Of a stretch of DNA of 64,000 nt, positions 61,836 through 64,000 are shown one piece after another. The notes below the pieces were generated by a model, which did no database searches, was not told the DNA's origin, and was given only the letters and a program-made list of their open reading frames with translations. Position numbers and translations under genes: made by a program. Position 1 is the stretch's first letter; each line of letters begins with the position of its first letter. Where the stretch lies: NCBI GenBank assembly GCA_034509425.1, contig JAVTVJ010000344.1:124001-188000 (forward strand). The letters run 5' to 3'. This DNA is from Eopsaltria australis. Lineage: Eukaryota; Chordata; Aves; Passeriformes; Petroicidae.

Positions 61836-64000
61836 TCATTCTTTCTGAATCTCTCTCCTTCATCTTTGTCACGTCCTAAATACAACAAAGCAATCAAAGA
61901 AAATGGAAAATAGTTTGAAATATGAGACTAACAGTGCCATATACATTTGCGAGTAATACTTACAAAGAAGAAAAACACTATCAGTAACATGACTTCAGAG
62001 ACCAGCAATCTTATAGAATTACCACTTCTTAAAATGCTTTTGGGACATTCATCCCACTTAGCAGCCAAATTCATCTTTCCTTGTGTTTCTTCTAAAGAAA
62101 AGCAGCAAACTGACCTCTGTATGACCCATAGGATTAGGAACTCTGATACAGGGCATTCAGAAATCTTAGTTGTCCTTCTGCAATTCTTGCTCTCGTGGAT
62201 CAAGCATGTTCATCTGGAAAAGCAAACCCCTCTTTGACTCCTCTTTTGTCATACATGTCTAATAGTCATTACAGTTGATATTACCTTGCATGCCCACACT
62301 CCTCAGCACCTCTCTCTGATAATCTCTAAAGAATGCTCAGATGACTGGAGCCCTGGTGCAGTGCAGTGACTGCTTCTGAGGAAAGGATTACAGGTAAAGT
62401 TCTATCTGGATTTACTGAGAGTGTTGGCTGTAAACTGACTAAACAAAACCCAAATTAAGACTGTAAGGCTTCATAGATACAATTGTTTTAAAAGATGCTG
62501 GACTGTATGGTGTCAGCATTTTTGTCTTCAGCATACCTGGACTTTGAGATTTTAAGTCCAGAAACCAATTTGGAACACCTACAATTCCTGAAGATTTTTA
62601 TATAATCCTGGAATTTTAGGTTGACAATTATTCTTCACAATATCTACTAGGCAATAGATTTTTCAACAATAAGGTTTCTTACTTTCAGTTCTACTTTCTT
62701 TTCCTCCTACCCTCACATTATTTCTTACATCTGTGCAGAACTAATGGACTTAAAGCAAATGTGTATTCCAACTGGAAATTTATAATCACAGCTTTCAAAT
62801 GACATGCTGTGTTAATCTCCCTTCACTCTAGATTCAGATGCTAATATCAGCTGGAAGTATATTGAAATTACAAAGGCAAGAACAAGAAGTAGTAGTCCTA
62901 CTGACCAATTTTGAAATAACAACAGTTTCCAGTGGGTTTATAAGTGATTTTCTGATGTTTTGATTATTGAACTGTTCTCCCACATCATCTGGGGAAGAGT
63001 GGAAGTCACAGTGCAATGCCATTTCTCAGAAAATATGCAATAGCCACTTGAGACTGTGCAGCGATGTTTCCTGATTTTCCAGTTAAGAGGAAAGTATAAT
63101 GGCAAAATACTGGGGCTAAGAAGGGAGATAATGAAACTGGTTTTTGCTAACATCTCCTGTTAGCAGCAGCAACTTTTCCTTCTCTTAGGAGCAAATGCTA
63201 CATCAAAAGTAGCAGCAAGGGATTCAACATTTGGCGTACACTAAAGTAGCACAATGCAGTGCCAAGTAAAGAAATTCCAGCAACTCGGAATGGGATTTTT
63301 CTGGCAGAAATCAAAGGATTGCTTGGATGAAGTTCAAGTTTCTGCTACTGGCTTAAAATTGGCTATGCTGCTCATCTATCTAAGAAAATTCAAGTACCAG
63401 CAAATACTGAACTAAACAAGGTGCCATTTTCTCAGTATAAACACTTCAAGTGTGAGGTGAAGTTTGCAAGCAGAAAAGCTAAACACACTTTATCTTTTAC
63501 CACTTATCACTTCATCAGTTTTTATCACTTTATCTTTTTCAATTTTAAGTTATTTTAGTTTTTATCAAATTTCTATGTCTTTATATCACTGGCTTCACCG
63601 ACTGTTATCTTTTAAGCCCAGATGGCAACCAAGCATCAAGCACATACTTGTTCACACCCCCCACTGTACCCCCACCCTGGTGGAATGGGAAGCAGAATCA
63701 AAAGAAAAACTCCTAAGTTGAGATTAGAACAGTTTAGCAACTGAAACAAAGTAAAATATTTAAAATCAATAGTTAATTTTTTTTTTAAAAAAGGTAATAC
63801 TCATGGAAAAACAAGTGATGTACAATACAGTTGCTCACCCCCCACTGACAGATGTCAGACCCCATTGCCAAACATTTATCAGCTCCATTTCCAGGTAACT
63901 CCTGCACTTTATATACTGTCCAAGATGTTCTGTGTTCTGGAATTTACCTTAGGCCAGTACGTGTCACCTGTCCCGGCTATGCTCCTGGCTTTTTGTTCAA
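60256..64000. other. FRMD3 intron 1, unannotated part
   Basis: AT-rich sequence with an (AC)n tract at 61798-61834 and no recognised exon, RNA gene or interspersed repeat. Confidence 0.5.
61798..61834. repeat. (AC)18 microsatellite
   Basis: A perfect run of 37 bases of alternating A and C. Confidence 0.95.

Overview
This window is vertebrate nuclear DNA, most likely from a bird. The evidence is spliced genes with GT-AG introns, two CpG-island promoters, many degraded CR1 LINE copies with the typical avian 3' end (the RC of the ATTCTATGATTCT type), and two fragments that look like avian endogenous-retrovirus LTRs. No operons, CRISPR arrays or prokaryotic genes are present.

Three protein-coding genes can be read. 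(1) The 3' end of UBQLN1 (ubiquilin-1) lies on the + strand: three terminal coding exons at 1422-1537, 1830-1998 and 3642-3794, then a 3' UTR to about 4850. (2) IDNK (gluconokinase) is complete on the - strand, with five coding exons between 17329 and 10828 that splice to a 182-residue protein. Its promoter is the CpG island at about 16930-17640. (3) The first coding exon of FRMD3 (FERM domain protein) is on the + strand at 29634-29732, inside a CpG island at about 29060-30270. Everything from 29733 to the window end is then FRMD3 intron 1, with no further exon recognised. The order UBQLN1 - IDNK (tail to tail) - FRMD3 (head to head with IDNK) matches human 9q21.3 from memory, and this region corresponds to the chicken Z chromosome. 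The Z assignment is inference.

The rest is intergenic or intronic. Recognisable mobile DNA: a long CR1 on the - strand (about 5105-8280) carrying an ORF1 esterase-like domain and most of the endonuclease, and split by a solo LTR (6171-6849) with TG...CA ends and a 5-bp target duplication AAGCA; a CR1 in IDNK intron 4 (about 12250-12740); a CR1 nested inside another CR1 in IDNK intron 3 (14550-16383); and CR1 pieces at 17925-18440, 30905-31615, 46140-48050, 54520-55980, 57449-57665, 58476-59045 and 59046-60255. Simple repeats include a 43-base T run, an AAT/AAC compound array and an (AC)18 tract.

I found no sign of a new biological system. The most informative observations are the nested insertions, the CR1 copies that lack their 3' ends, a NAGNAG acceptor in UBQLN1, a 31-nt IDNK exon, and the weak-looking FRMD3 exon 1 donor.
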